Shown: positions 1 through 12,976, numbered from the stretch's first letter. The stretch is 30,512 nucleotides of DNA from Euglena gracilis (GCA_900893395.1 CAAHFI011515030.1:1-30512); one strand, 5' to 3'. The notes: a model not told the origin generated them from the sequence alone. Made by a program: numbers and translations.

Positions 1-3000
1 CCCCAATCGGTTTCCAGTTTTTAGGGCCAAATCACGTTTATAGCCCAGTATGGGGACCAGGCTGTACTGACATTTTGGGGCCGTCTTCACCCCTCCAAAA
101 CTGTCGATAATCTGGCTAGTTTTTTGATATCCGCATGTTTTTCACACCCGTAGCACTAATCCGGCCGCACATCGGAATAGCTATACCGGTTGCAATGGGA
201 ACCACCCCAACGGTTTCCAGTTTTAGGGCCAAATCACGTTTATATATAGCCCAGGTATGGGGACCAGCTGTACTGACATTTGGGGCCTTCCACCCCTCCA
301 AAACTGTCGATATCTGGCTATTTTTTGATATCCGCATGTTTTTCACACCCGTAGGCACTAATCCGGCCGGCACATCGGAATAGCTATACCGGGATTGCAA
401 TGGGAACCCCAATCGGTTCCAGTTTTAGGGCCAAATCACGGTTTCCCTATGGCCCAGGTATGGGGACCAGGCTGTACTGACATTTGGGCCGTCTTCCACC
501 CCTCCAAAACTGTCGATATCTGGCTAGTTTTTTGATAATTCCGCATGTTTTTCACACCCGTAGGCACTAATCCGGCCGGCACATCGGAATAGCTATACCG
601 GGATTGCAATGGGAACCCCAATCGGTTTCCAGTTTTAGGGCCAAATCACGGTTTCATAGGCCCAGGTATGGGGACCAGGCTGTACTGACATTTGGGGCCG
701 TCTTCCACCCTCCAAAACTGTCGATATCTGGCTAGTTTTTGATATCCGCATGTTTTTCACCCGTAGGCACTAATCCGGCCGGCACATCGGAATAGCTAAC
801 CGGGGATGCAATGGAACCCCCAATCGGTTTCCATTTTAGGGCCAGAATCACGGTTCCATAGGCCCAGGTATGGGGACCAGGCTGTACTGACATTTGGGGC
901 CGTCTTCCACCCCTCCAAAACTTCGATATCTGGCTAGTTTTTGATATCCGCATGTTTTTACACCCGTAGGCACTACCGCCGGCACATCGGATAGCTATAC
1001 CGGGGATTGCATGGGAACCCCAATCGGTTTCCAGTTTTAGGGCCAAATCACGTTTTCATAGGCCCAGGTATGGACCAGGCTGTACTGACATTTGCCGTCT
1101 TCCACCCTCCAAAACTGTCGATATCTGGCTAGTTTTTTGATATCCGCATGTTTTTCACACCCGTAGGCACTAATCCGGCCGGCACATCGGAATAGCTATA
1201 CCGGGGATTGCAATGGGAACCCCCAATCGGTTTCCATTTTAGGGCCAAATCGGTTTTCCCATAGGCCCAGGTATGGGACCAGGCTGTACTGACATTTGGG
1301 CCGTCTTCCACCCTCCAAAACTGTCGATATCTGGCTAGTTTTTGATATCCGCAGTTTTCACACCCGTAGGCACTAATCCGGCCGCACATCGGAATAGCCT
1401 ATACCGGGGATTGCAATGGGAACCCCAATCGGTTTCCAGTTTTAGGGCCAAATCACGGTTTCCCATAGGCCCAGGTATGGGACCAGGCTGTACTGACATT
1501 TGGGGCCGTCTTCCACCCCTCCAAAACTGTCGATATCTGGCTAGTTTTTTATATCCGCATGTTTTTCACACCCGTAGGCACTAATCCGGCCGGCACATCG
1601 GAATAGCTATACGGGATCTGCATGGGAACCCCAATCGGTTTCCAGTTTTAGGGCCAAATCACGGTTTCTATAGGCCCAGGTATGGGGACCAGGCTTACTG
1701 ACATTTGGGGCCGTCTTCCACCCCTCCAAAACTGTCGATATCTGGCTAGTTTTTGATATCCGCATGTTTTTCACACCCGTAGGCACTAATCCGGCCGGCA
1801 CATCGGAAATAGCTATACGGGGATCGCAATGGGAACCCCCAATCGGTTTCCAGTTTTAGGGCCAAATCACGGTTTCTCAAGGCCCAGGTATGGGGACCAG
1901 GCTGTACTGACATTTGGCCGTCCCACCCTCCAAAACTGTCGATATCTGGTTAGTTTTTTGATATCCGCATGTTTTTCACACCCGTAGGCACTAATCCGGC
2001 CGGCACATCGGAATAGCTATACCGGGATTGCAATGGGAACCCCAATCGTTTCCAGTTTTAGGGCCAAATCACTCGGTTTCATAGGCCCAGGTATGGGACC
2101 AGGCTGTACTGACATTTGGGCCGTCTTCCACCCCTCCAAAACTGTCGATATCTGCTAGTTTTTTGATATCCGCATGTTTTTCACACCCGTAGGCACTAAT
2201 CCGCCGGCACATCGGAAGAGCTATACCGGGGATGCAATGGAACCCCAATCGGTTTCCAGTTTTAGGCCAAATACACGGTTTCCCATAGGCCAGGTATGGG
2301 ACCAGGCTGTACTGACATTTGGGGCCGTCTTCCACCCCTCCAAAACTGTCGATATCTGGCTAGTTTTTGATATCCGCAATGTTTTTCACACCCGTAGGCA
2401 CTAATCGGCCGGCACATCGGAATAGCTATACAGGATTGCAATGGGAACCCCCAATCGGTTTCCAGTTTTAGCCAAATCACGTTTCCTATAGGCCCAGGTA
2501 TTGGGGACCAGGCTGTACTGACATTTGGGGCCGTCTTCCACCCCTCCAAAACTGTCGATATCTGCTAGTTTTTGATATCCGCATGTTTTTCACACCCGTA
2601 GGCACTAACGGCCGGCACATCGGAATAGCTATACCGGGATGCAATGGAACCCCCAATCGGTTTTCCAGTTTTAGGGCAAATCACGGTTTTCATAGGCCCA
2701 GGTATGGGACCAGGCTGTACTGACATTTGGGCCGTCTTCCACCCCTCCAAACTGTCGATATCGGCTAGTTTTTTGATATCCGCATGTTTTTCACACCGTA
2801 GGCACTAATCCGCCGGCACATCGGAATAGCTATACGGGGATGCAATGGGAACCCCAATCGTTTCCAGTTTTAGGGCCAAATCACGTTTTCATAGGCCCAG
2901 GTTATGGGACCAGGCTGTACTGACATTTGGGCCGTCTTCCACCCCTCCAAAACTGTCGAATCTGGCTAGTTTTTTGATATCCGCATGTTTTTCACACCCG

Positions 3001-5780
3001 TAGGCACTAATCCGGCCGGCACATCGGAATAGCTATACCGGGGATCGCAATGGGAACCCCAATCGGTTTCCAGTTTTAGGCCAAATCACGTTTTCATAGG
3101 CCCAGGTATGGGACCAGGCTTACTGACATTTGGGGCCGTCTTCCACCCCTCCAAAACTGTCGATATCTGGCTAGTTTTTTGATATCCGCATGTTTTTCAC
3201 ACCGTAGGCACTAATCCGGCCGGCACATCGGAATAGCTATACGGGGATGCAATGGGAACCCCCAATCGGTTTCCAGTTTTAGGGCCAAATCACGGTTTCC
3301 CATAGGCCCAGGTATGGGGACCAGGCTGTACTGACATTTGGGGCCGTCTTCCACCCCTCCAAAACTGTCGATATCTGGCTAGTTTTTGATATCCGCATGT
3401 TTTTCACACCGTAGCACTAATCCGGCCGGCACATCGGAATAGCTATACCGGGGATGCAATGGGAACCCCAATCGGTTTCCAGTTTAGGCCAAATCACGGT
3501 TTCCCATAGGCCCAGGTATGGGGACCAGGCTGTACTGACATTTGGGCCGTCTTCCACCCCTCCAAACTGTCGATATCTGGCTAGTTTTTTGATATCCGCA
3601 TGTTTTTCACACCCGTAGGCACTAATCCGCCGGCACATCGGAAAGCTATACCGGGATTGCAATGGGAACCCCAATCGTTTCCTTTTAGGGCCAAATCACG
3701 GTTTCCCTATAGGCCCGTATGGGACCAGGCTGTACTGACATTTGGGGCCGTCTTCCACCCCTCCAAACTGTCGATATCTGGCTAGTTTTTTAATATCCGC
3801 ATGTTTTTCACACCCGTAGGCACTAATCGGCCGGCACATCGAATAGCTATACCGGGGATGCAATGGAACCCCAATCGGTTTCCAGTTTAGGCCAAATCAC
3901 GTTTCATAGGCCCAGTATGGGACCAGGTGTACTGACATTTGTTCCGTCTTCCACCCTCCAAAACTGTCGATATCTGGCTAGTTTTTTAATATCCGCATGT
4001 TTTTCACACCCGTAACTAATCCGGCCGGCACATCGGAATAGCTATACCGGGGATCGCAATGGGAACCCCAATCGGTTTCCATTTTAGGGCCAAATCACGG
4101 TTTCCATAGGCCCAGGTATGGGACCAGGCTGTACTGACATTTGGGGCCGTCTTCCACCCCCTCCAAAACTGTCGATATCTGGCTAGTTTTTGATATCCGC
4201 ATGTTTTTCACAACCCGTAGGCACTAATCCGGCCGGCACATCGGAATAGCTATCCGGGATTCGCAATGGGAACCCCATCGGTTTCCAGTTTTAGGCCAAA
4301 TCACGGTTTTCATAGGCCCAGGTATGGGACCAGGCTGTACTGACATTTGGGCCGTCTTCCACCCCTCCAAAACTGTCGATATCTGGTAGTTTTTTGATAT
4401 CCGCATGTTTTTCACACCCGTAGCACTAATCCGGCCGCACATCGAATAGCTAACCGGGATGCAATGGGAACCCAATCGGTTTCCAGTTTTAGGGCCAAAT
4501 CACGGTTTCTATAGGCCAGGTTGGGGACCCAGGCTGTACTGACATTTGGGGCCGTCTTCCACCCCTCCAAAACTGTCGATATCTGGCTAGTTTTTTGATA
4601 TCCGCATGTTTTTCACACCCGTAGGCACTAATCCGGCCGGCACATCGGAAAAGCTATACGGGATTCGCAATGGGAACCCCCAATCGGTTTCCAGTTTTAG
4701 GCCAAATCACGTTTCCCTATAGGCCCAGGTATGGGGACCAGGCTGTAACTGGTCGTTCTTCTCCACCTCCTGTCGATTTCCTTTTTTGATTATCCGCATG
4801 TTTCAACACCCGTAGCACTAATCCGGCGCCCGAGCTCCTACATCGGAGATTAGCCAATCCCCAATCGGTTTCCTTTTTTCGAACCGTTTTCCTATAGGCC
4901 CAGGTATGGGACCAGGCTGTACTGACATTTGCCGTCTTCCACCCCTCCAAAACTGTCGATATCTGGAGTTTTTTGATATCCGCATGTTTTTCACACCCGT
5001 AGGCACTAATCGGCCGGCACATCGGAATACTATACGGGGATTGCAATGGAACCCCAATCGGTTTCCAGTTTTAGGGCCAAATCACGGTTTCATGCCCAGG
5101 TATGGGGACCAGGCTGTACTGACATTTGGGCCGTCTTCCACCCCTCCAAAACTGTCGATATCTGGCTAGTTTTTTGATATCCGCATGTTTTTCACACCCG
5201 TAGGCACTAATCCGGCCGGCACATCGGAATAGCTATACCGGGGATCGCAATGGAACCCCAATCGGTTTCCAGTTTTAGGGCCAAATCACGGTTTCCCATA
5301 GGCCCAGGTATGGGGACCAGGCTGTACTGACATTTGGGGCCGTCTTCCACCCCTCCAAAACTGTCGATATCTGGCTAGTTTTTTGATATCCGCATGTTTT
5401 CACACCCGTAGGCACTAATCCCGGCACATCGGAATAGCTATACCGGGGATTGCAATGGGAACCCCAATCGGTTTCCAGTTTTAGGGCCAAATCACGGTTT
5501 CCCATGGCCCAGGTATGGGACCAGGCTGTACTGACATTTGGGGCCGTCTTCCACCCCTCCAAAACTGTCGATATCTGCTAGTTTTTTGATATCCGCATGT
5601 TTTTCACACCCGTAGGCACTAATCCGGCCGGCACATCGGAATAGCTATACCGGGATCGCAATGGGAACCCCAATCGGTTTCCAGTTTTAGGGCCAAATCA
5701 CGGTTTCCCATGGCCCAGGTATGGGACCAGGCTGTACTGACATTTGGGGCCGTCTTCCACCCCTCCAAAACTGTCGATAT
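1..5780. repeat. Ragged left part of the array (indel-rich monomers)
   Basis: About 28 copies of the monomer, nearly all carrying several differences from the reference. Successive unit starts at 116, ~317, 524, 732, 934 and 1129 give lengths of about 201, 207, 208, 202 and 195 bp, all below 210. The differences are mainly single-base losses in runs (GGGG to GGG, CCCC to CCC, TTTTTT to TTTTT, GGCC to GCC, AAAA to AAA) and loss of one or two bases from short motifs such as GGCTAG. A few gains occur, for example extra TA near 240. Clear substitutions are rare. The density of differences falls gradually toward 5-6 kb. This could be a genuine divergent array edge, but the deletion-heavy homopolymer signature resembles uncorrected single-molecule long-read sequence. 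No gene or non-satellite insert was seen. Confidence 0.85.
4745..4966. repeat. Strongly rearranged monomer patch
   Basis: This is the most aberrant stretch of the window. The unit that should continue after CAGGCTGTA loses most of the CTGACATTTGGGGCC segment, and the CTAG junction near 4779 is missing. Around 4822-4850 a short stretch (CGCCCGAGCTCCTA) appears that is not in the monomer, followed by loss of the AGCTATACCGGGGATCGCAATGG region. The CCAGTTTTAGGGCC segment near 4872 is also replaced by T-rich sequence. Unit lengths here are about 192 and 188 bp. Enough landmarks remain (TATCCGCATG, CCCAATCGGTTTCC) to show it is damaged satellite and not an insertion of foreign DNA. It may be a misassembled join, a low-quality read segment or a true degenerate monomer; sequence alone cannot decide. 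Confidence 0.75.
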
Positions 5781-8706
5781 CTGGCTAGTTTTTTGATATC
5801 CGCATGTTTTTCACACCCGTAGGCACTAATCCGGCCGGCACATCGGAATAGCTATACCGGGGATCGCAATGGGAACCCCCAATCGGTTTCCAGTTTTAGG
5901 CCAAATCACGGTTTCCCATAGGCCCAGGTATGGGGACCAGGCTGTACTGACATTTGGGGCCGTCTTCCACCCCTCCAAAACTGTCGATATCTGCTAGTTT
6001 TTTGATATCCGCATGTTTTTCACACCCGTAGGCACTAATCCGGCCGGCACATCGGAATAGCTATACCGGGGATCGCAATGGGAACCCCAATCGGTTTCCA
6101 GTTTTAGGGCCAAATCACGGTTTCCCATGGCCCAGTATGGGGACCAGGCTGTACTGACATTTGGGGCGTCTTCCACCCCTCCAAAACTGTCGATATCTGG
6201 CTAGTTTTTTGATATCCGCATGTTTTTCACACCCGTAGGCACTAATCCGGCCGGCACATCGGAATAGCTATACCGGGGATCGCAATGGGAACCCCAATCG
6301 GTTTCCAGTTTTAGGGCCAAATCACGGTTTCCCATAGGCCCAGGTATGGGACCAGGCTGTACTGACATTTGGGGCCGTCTTCCACCCCTCCAAAACTGTC
6401 GATATCTAGTAGTTTTGATATCCGCATGTTTTTCACACCCGTAGGCACTAATCCGGCCGGCACATCGGAATAGCTATACCGGGGATCGCAATGGGAACCC
6501 CAATCGGTTTCCAGTTTTAGGGCCAAATCACGGTTTCCCATGGCCCAGGTATGGGGACCAGGCTGTACTGACATTTGGGGCCGTCTTCCACCCCTCCAAA
6601 ACTGTCGATATCTGGCTAGTTTTTTGATATCCGCATGTTTTTCACACCCGTAGGCACTAATCCGGCCGGCACATCGGAATAGCTATACCGGGGATCGCAA
6701 TGGGAACCCCAATCGGTTTCCAGTTTTAGGGCCAAATCACGGTTTCCCATAGGCCCAGGTATGGGGACCAGGCTGTACTGACATTTGGGGCCGTCTTCCA
6801 CCCCTCCAAAACTGTCGATATCTGGCTAGTTTTTTGATATCCGCATGTTTTTCACACCCGTAGGCACTAATCCGGCCGGCACATCGGAATAGCTATACCG
6901 GGGATCGCAATGGGAACCCCCAATCGGTTTCCAGTTTTAGGGCCAAATCACGGTTTCCCATAGGCCCAGGTATGGGGACCAGGCTGTACTGACATTTGGG
7001 GCCGTCTTCCACCCCTCCAAAACTGTCGATATCTGGCTAGTTTTTTGATATCCGCATGTTTTTCACACCCGTAGGCACTAATCCGGCCGGCACATCGGAA
7101 TAGCATACCGGGGATCGCAATGGGAACCCCCAATCGGTTTCCAGTTTTAGGGCCAAATCACGGTTTCCCATAGGCCCAGGTATGGGACCAGGCTGTACTG
7201 ACATTTGGGGCCGTCTTCCACCCCTCCAAAACTGTCGATATCTGGCTAGTTTTTTGATATCCGCATGTTTTTCACACCCGTAGGCACTAATCCGGCCGGC
7301 ACATCGGAATAGCTATACCGGGGATCGCAATGGGAACCCCAATCGGTTTCCAGTTTTAGGGCCAAATCACGGTTTCCCATGGCCCAGGTATGGGGACCAG
7401 GCTGTACTGACATTTGGGGCCGTCTTCCACCCCTCCAAAACTGTCGATATCTGGCTAGTTTTTTGATATCCGCATGTTTTTCACACCCGTAGGCACTAAT
7501 CCGGCCGGCACATCGGAATAGCCTATACCGGGGATCGCAATGGGAACCCCAATCGGTTTCCAGTTTTAGGGCCAAATCACGGTTTCCCATAGGCCCAGGT
7601 ATGGGGACCAGGCTGTACTGACATTTGGGGCCGTCTTCCACCCCTCCAAAACTGTCGATATCTGGCTAGTTTTTTGATATCCGCATGTTTTTCACACCCG
7701 TAGGCACTAATCCGGCCGGCACATCGGAATAGCTATACCGGGGATTGCAATGGGAACCCCAATCGGTTTCCAGTTTTAGGGCCAAATCACGGTTTCCCAT
7801 AGGCCCAGGTATGGGACCAGGCTGTACTGACATTTGGGGCCGTCTTCCACCCCTCCAAAACTGTCGATATCTGGCTAGTTTTTGATATCCGCATGTTTTT
7901 CACACCCGTAGGCACTAATCCGGCCGGCACATCGGAATAGCTATACCGGGGATCGCAATGGGAACCCCAATCGGTTTCCAGTTTTAGGGCCAAATCACGG
8001 TTTCCCATAGGCCCAGGTATGGGACCAGGCTGTACTGACATTTGGGGCCGTCTTCCACCCCTCCAAAACTGTCGATATCTGGCTAGTTTTTTGATATCCG
8101 CATGTTTTTCACACCCGTAGGCACTAATCCGGCCGGCACATCGGAATAGCTATACCGGGATTGCAATGGAACCCCAATCGGTTTCCAGTTTTAGGGCCAA
8201 ATCACGGTTTCCCATAGGCCCAGGTATGGGACCAGGCTGTACTGACATTTGGGGCCGTCTTCCACCCCTCCAAAACTGTCGATATCTGGCTAGTTTTTTG
8301 ATATCCGCATGTTTTTCACACCCGTAGGCACTAATCCGGCCGGCACATCGGAATAGCTATACCGGGATTGCAATGGGAACCCCAATCGGTTTCCAGTTTT
8401 AGGGCCAAATCACGGTTTCCCATAGGCCCAGGTATGGGACCAGGCTGTACTGACATTTGGGGCCGTCTTCCACCCCTCCAAAACTGTCGATATCTGGCTA
8501 GTTTTTTGATATCCGCATGTTTTTCACACCCGTAGGCACTAATCCGGCCGGCACATCGGAATAGCTATACCGGGGATTGCAATGGGAACCCCAATCGGTT
8601 TCCAGTTTTAGGGCCAAATCACGGTTTCCCATAGGCCCAGTATGGGGACCAGGCTGTACTGACATTTGGGGCCGTCTTCCACCCCTCCAAAACTGTCGAT
8701 ATCTGG

Positions 8707-8914
8707 CTAGTTTTTTGATATCCGCATGTTTTTCACACCCGTAGGCACTAATCCGGCCGGCACATCGGAATAGCTATACCGGGGATCAATGGGAACCCCA
8801 ATCGGTTTCCAGTTTTAGGGCCAAATCACGGTTTCCCATAGGCCCAGGTATGGGGACCAGGCTGTACTGACATTTGGGGCCGTCTTCCACCCCTCCAAAA
8901 CTGTCGATATCTGG
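8707..8914. repeat. Variant monomer: GATCAAT 2-bp deletion (208 bp)
   Basis: This unit has GATCAAT where the reference has GATCGCAAT, a loss of two bases at unit positions 81-84. The same change is seen in units starting at 16474, 18779, 23391, 25488, 27372 and 28205. The spacings are about 37, 11, 22, 9-10, 9 and 4 units, with no constant period. Because it is not a homopolymer change, it is a good sub-family marker. Confidence 0.85.
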
Positions 8915-9755
8915 CTAGTTTTTTGATATCCGCATGTTTTTCACACCCGTAGGCACTAATCCGGCCGGCACATCGGAATAGCTATACCGGGGATCGCAAT
9001 GGGAACCCCAATCGGTTTCCAGTTTTAGGGCCAAATCACGGTTTCCCATAGGCCCAGGTATGGGGACCAGGCTGTACTGACATTTGGGGCCGTCTTCCAC
9101 CCCTCCAAAACTGTCGATATCTGGCTAGTTTTTGATATCCGCATGTTTTTCACACCCGTAGGCACTAATCCGGCCGGCACATCGGAATAGCTATACCGGG
9201 GATCGCAATGGGAACCCCCAATCGGTTTCCAGTTTTAGGGCCAAATCACGGTTTCCCATAGGCCCAGGTATGGGGACCAGGCTGTACTGACATTTGGGGC
9301 CGTCTTCCACCCCTCCAAAACTGTCGATATCTGGCTAGTTTTTTGATATCCGCATGTTTTTCACACCCGTAGGCACTAATCCGGCCGGCACATCGGAATA
9401 GCTATACCGGGGATCGCAATGGGAACCCCAATCGGTTTCCAGTTTTAGGGCCAAATCACGGTTTCCCATAGGCCCAGGTATGGGGACCAGGCTGTACTGA
9501 CATTTGGGGCCGTCTTCCACCCCTCCAAAACTGTCGATATCTGGCTAGTTTTTTGATATCCGCATGTTTTTCACACCCGTAGGCACTAATCCGGCCGGCA
9601 CATCGGAATAGCTATACCGGGGATCGCAATGGGAACCCCCAATCGGTTTCCAGTTTTAGGGCCAAATCACGGTTTCCCATAGGCCCAGGTATGGGGACCA
9701 GGCTGTACTGACATTTGGGGCCGTCTTCCACCCCTCCAAAACTGTCGATATCTGG
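8915..9755. repeat. Alternating C4/C5 monomers (dimer-like, ~421 bp)
   Basis: Units starting at 8915, 9125, 9335 and 9545 alternate C4, C5, C4, C5 in the run before AATCGG, and the unit at 9756 is C4 again. The C5 unit at 9125 also has T5. Two full cycles of about 421 bp are visible, and the pattern is then lost in consecutive C4 units. It may be a remnant of a two-unit higher-order repeat or chance, because the marker is a homopolymer length. Confidence 0.5.
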
Positions 9756-11435
9756 CTAGTTTTTTGATATCCGCATGTTTTTCACACCCGTAGGCACTAA
9801 TCCGGCCGGCACATCGGAATAGCTATACCGGGGATCGCAATGGGAACCCCAATCGGTTTCCAGTTTTAGGGCCAAATCACGGTTTCCCATAGGCCCAGGT
9901 ATGGGGACCAGGCTGTACTGACATTTGGGGCCGTCTTCCACCCCTCCAAAACTGTCGATATCTGGCTAGTTTTTTGATATCCGCATGTTTTTCACACCCG
10001 TAGGCACTAATCCGGCCGGCACATCGGAATAGCTATACCGGGGATCGCAATGGGAACCCCAATCGGTTTCCAGTTTTAGGGCCAAATCACGGTTTCCCAT
10101 AGGCCCAGGTATGGGACCAGGCTGTACTGACATTTGGGGCCGTCTTCCACCCCTCCAAAACTGTCGATATCTGGCTAGTTTTTTGATATCCGCATGTTTT
10201 TCACACCCGTAGGCACTAATCCGGCCGGCACATCGGAATAGCTATACCGGGGATCGCAATGGGAACCCCAATCGGTTTCCAGTTTTAGGGCCAAATCACG
10301 GTTTCCCATAGGCCCAGGTATGGGGACCAGGCTGTACTGACATTTGGGGCCGTCTTCCACCCCTCCAAAACTGTCGATATCTGGCTAGTTTTTTGATATC
10401 CGCATGTTTTTCACACCCGTAGGCACTAATCCGGCCGGCACATCGGAATAGCTATACCGGGGATTGCAATGGGAACCCCCAATCGGTTTCCAGTTTTAGG
10501 GCCAAATCACGGTTTCCCATAGGCCCAGGTATGGGGACCAGGCTGTACTGACATTTGGGGCCGTCTTCCACCCCTCCAAAACTGTCGATATCTGGCTAGT
10601 TTTTTGATATCCGCATGTTTTTCACACCCGTAGGCACTAATCCGGCCGGCACATCGGAATAGCTATACCGGGGATCGCAATGGGAACCCCCAATCGGTTT
10701 CCAGTTTTAGGGCCAAATCACGGTTTCCCATAGGCCCAGGTATGGGGACCAGGCTGTACTGACATTTGGGCCGTCTTCCACCCCTCCAAAACTGTCGATA
10801 TCTGGCTAGTTTTTTGATATCCGCATGTTTTTCACACCCGTAGGCACTAATCCGGCCGGCACATCGGAATAGCTATACCGGGGATCGCAATGGGAACCCC
10901 AATCGGTTTCCAGTTTTAGGGCCAAATCACGGTTTCCCATAGGCCCAGGTATGGGGACCAGGCTGTACTGACATTTGGGGCCGTCTTCCACCCCTCCAAA
11001 ACTGTCGATATCTGGCTAGTTTTTTGATATCCGCATGTTTTTCACACCCGTAGGCACTAATCCGGCCGGCACATCGGAATAGCTATACCGGGGATCGCAA
11101 TGGGAACCCCAATCGGTTTCCAGTTTTAGGGCCAAATCACGGTTTCCCATAGGCCCAGGTATGGGGACCAGGCTGTACTGACATTTGGGGCCGTCTTCCA
11201 CCCCTCCAAAACTGTCGATATCTGGCTAGTTTTTTGATATCCGCATGTTTTTCACACCCGTAGGCACTAATCCGGCCGGCACATCGGAATAGCTATACCG
11301 GGGATTGCAATGGGAACCCCAATCGGTTTCCAGTTTTAGGGCCAAATCACGGTTTCCCATAGGCCCAGGTATGGGGACCAGGCTGTACTGACATTTGGGG
11401 CCGTCTTCCACCCCTCCAAAACTGTCGATATCTGG

Positions 11436-11643
11436 CTAGTTTTTGATATCCGCATGTTTTTCACACCCGTAGGCACTAATCCGGCCGGCACATCGGAATA
11501 GCTATACCGGGGATGCAATGGGAACCCCCAATCGGTTTCCAGTTTTAGGGCCAAATCACGGTTTCCCATAGGCCCAGGTATGGGACCAGGCTGTACTGAC
11601 ATTTGGGGCCGTCTTCCACCCCTCCAAAACTGTCGATATCTGG
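11436..11643. repeat. Variant monomer: T5 + GATGCAAT + C5 (208 bp)
   Basis: This unit differs from the reference by T5 instead of T6 after CTAG, loss of one base at GATCGCAAT (giving GATGCAAT), C5 instead of C4 before AATCGG, and G3 in TATGGGACC. The first three changes recur together in the unit 12693-12901, six units downstream, suggesting the two share descent. Confidence 0.85.
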
Positions 11644-11852
11644 CTAGTTTTTTGATATCCGCATGTTTTTCACACCCGTAGGCACTAATCCGGCCGGCAC
11701 ATCGGAATAGCTATACCGGGGATCGCAATGGGAACCCCCAATCGGTTTCCAGTTTTAGGGCCAAATCACGGTTTCCCATAGGCCCAGGTATGGACCAGGC
11801 TGTACTGACATTTGGGGCCGTCTTCCACCCCTCCAAAACTGTCGATATCTGG

Positions 11853-12692
11853 CTAGTTTTTTGATATCCGCATGTTTTTCACACCCGTAGGCACTAATCC
11901 GGCCGGCACATCGGAATAGCTATACCGGGGATCGCAATGGGAACCCCAATCGGTTTCCAGTTTTAGGGCCAAATCACGGTTTCCCATAGGCCCAGGTATG
12001 GGGACCAGGCTGTACTGACATTTGGGGCCGTCTTCCACCCCTCCAAAACTGTCGATATCTGGCTAGTTTTTTGATATCCGCATGTTTTTCACACCCGTAG
12101 GCACTAATCCGGCCGGCACATCGGAATAGCTATACCGGGGATCGCAATGGGAACCCCAATCGGTTTCCAGTTTTAGGGCCAAATCACGGTTTCCCATAGG
12201 CCCAGGTATGGGGACCAGGCTGTACTGACATTTGGGGCCGTCTTCCACCCCTCCAAAACTGTCGATATCTGGCTAGTTTTTTGATATCCGCATGTTTTTC
12301 ACACCCGTAGGCACTAATCCGGCCGGCACATCGGAATAGCTATACCGGGGATCGCAATGGGAACCCCAATCGGTTTCCAGTTTTAGGGCCAAATCACGGT
12401 TTCCCATAGGCCCAGGTATGGGGACCAGGCTGTACTGACATTTGGGGCCGTCTTCCACCCCTCCAAAACTGTCGATATCTGGCTAGTTTTTTGATATCCG
12501 CATGTTTTTCACACCCGTAGGCACTAATCCGGCCGGCACATCGGAATAGCTATACCGGGGATCGCAATGGGAACCCCAATCGGTTTCCAGTTTTAGGGCC
12601 AAATCACGGTTTCCCATAGGCCCAGGTATGGGGACCAGGCTGTACTGACATTTGGGGCCGTCTTCCACCCCTCCAAAACTGTCGATATCTGG
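11853..12692. repeat. Four consecutive identical monomers
   Basis: Unit starts at 11853, 12063, 12273 and 12483 are spaced exactly 210 bp and the units match the reference by eye. The block is separated from the nine-unit run by the single variant monomer 12693-12901, so reference-type sequence dominates about 2.9 kb here. Confidence 0.88.
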
Positions 12693-12901
12693 CTAGTTTT
12701 TGATATCCGCATGTTTTTCACACCCGTAGGCACTAATCCGGCCGGCACATCGGAATAGCTATACCGGGGATGCAATGGGAACCCCCAATCGGTTTCCAGT
12801 TTTAGGGCCAAATCACGGTTTCCCATAGGCCCAGGTATGGGGACCAGGCTGTACTGACATTTGGGGCCGTCTTCCACCCCTCCAAAACTGTCGATATCTG
12901 G
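12693..12901. repeat. Variant monomer: T5 + GATGCAAT + C5 (209 bp)
   Basis: It carries the same three-change combination as the unit at 11436-11643 but keeps G4 at TATGGGGACC. It sits between two blocks of reference-type units, so the combination is not explained by a locally poor stretch of sequence. Confidence 0.85.
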
Positions 12902-12947
12902 CTAGTTTTTTGATATCCGCATGTTTTTCACACCCGTAGGCACTAAT

Positions 12948-12955
12948 CCGGCCGG
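12948..12955. other. CCGGCCGG palindrome in each monomer
   Basis: An 8-bp GC-only palindrome at unit positions 47-54 lies 5 bp before the ATAGCTAT near-palindrome. It holds two of the 11 CpG of the unit. It is preserved in the core and is often shortened to CCGCCGG or CGGCCGG in the edge regions. Confidence 0.75.
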
Positions 12956-12960
12956 CACAT

Positions 12961-12976
12961 CGGAATAGCTATACCG
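12961..12976. other. Near-palindrome in each monomer, with ATAGCTAT core
   Basis: Unit positions 60-75 read CGGAATAGCTATACCG. The two halves are inverted repeats except for one mismatched pair (A against A) flanking the perfect 8-bp core. The site recurs about every 210 bp, on the order of 140 times. Such dyads can bind dimeric proteins or extrude hairpins, but no function is shown here. The coordinates given are for the reference monomer. Confidence 0.7.

Noticed and set aside
8915-9100. Repeated minus-strand 61-codon open frame (seen dozens of times at the same place in each unit)
   Set aside because: It uses a GTG start, ends at the CTAG of every unit, and appears only because each 210-bp unit has the same frame. 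One-base changes between units shift it freely, and no recognisable domain or separate start signal is seen. It is a by-product of the satellite.
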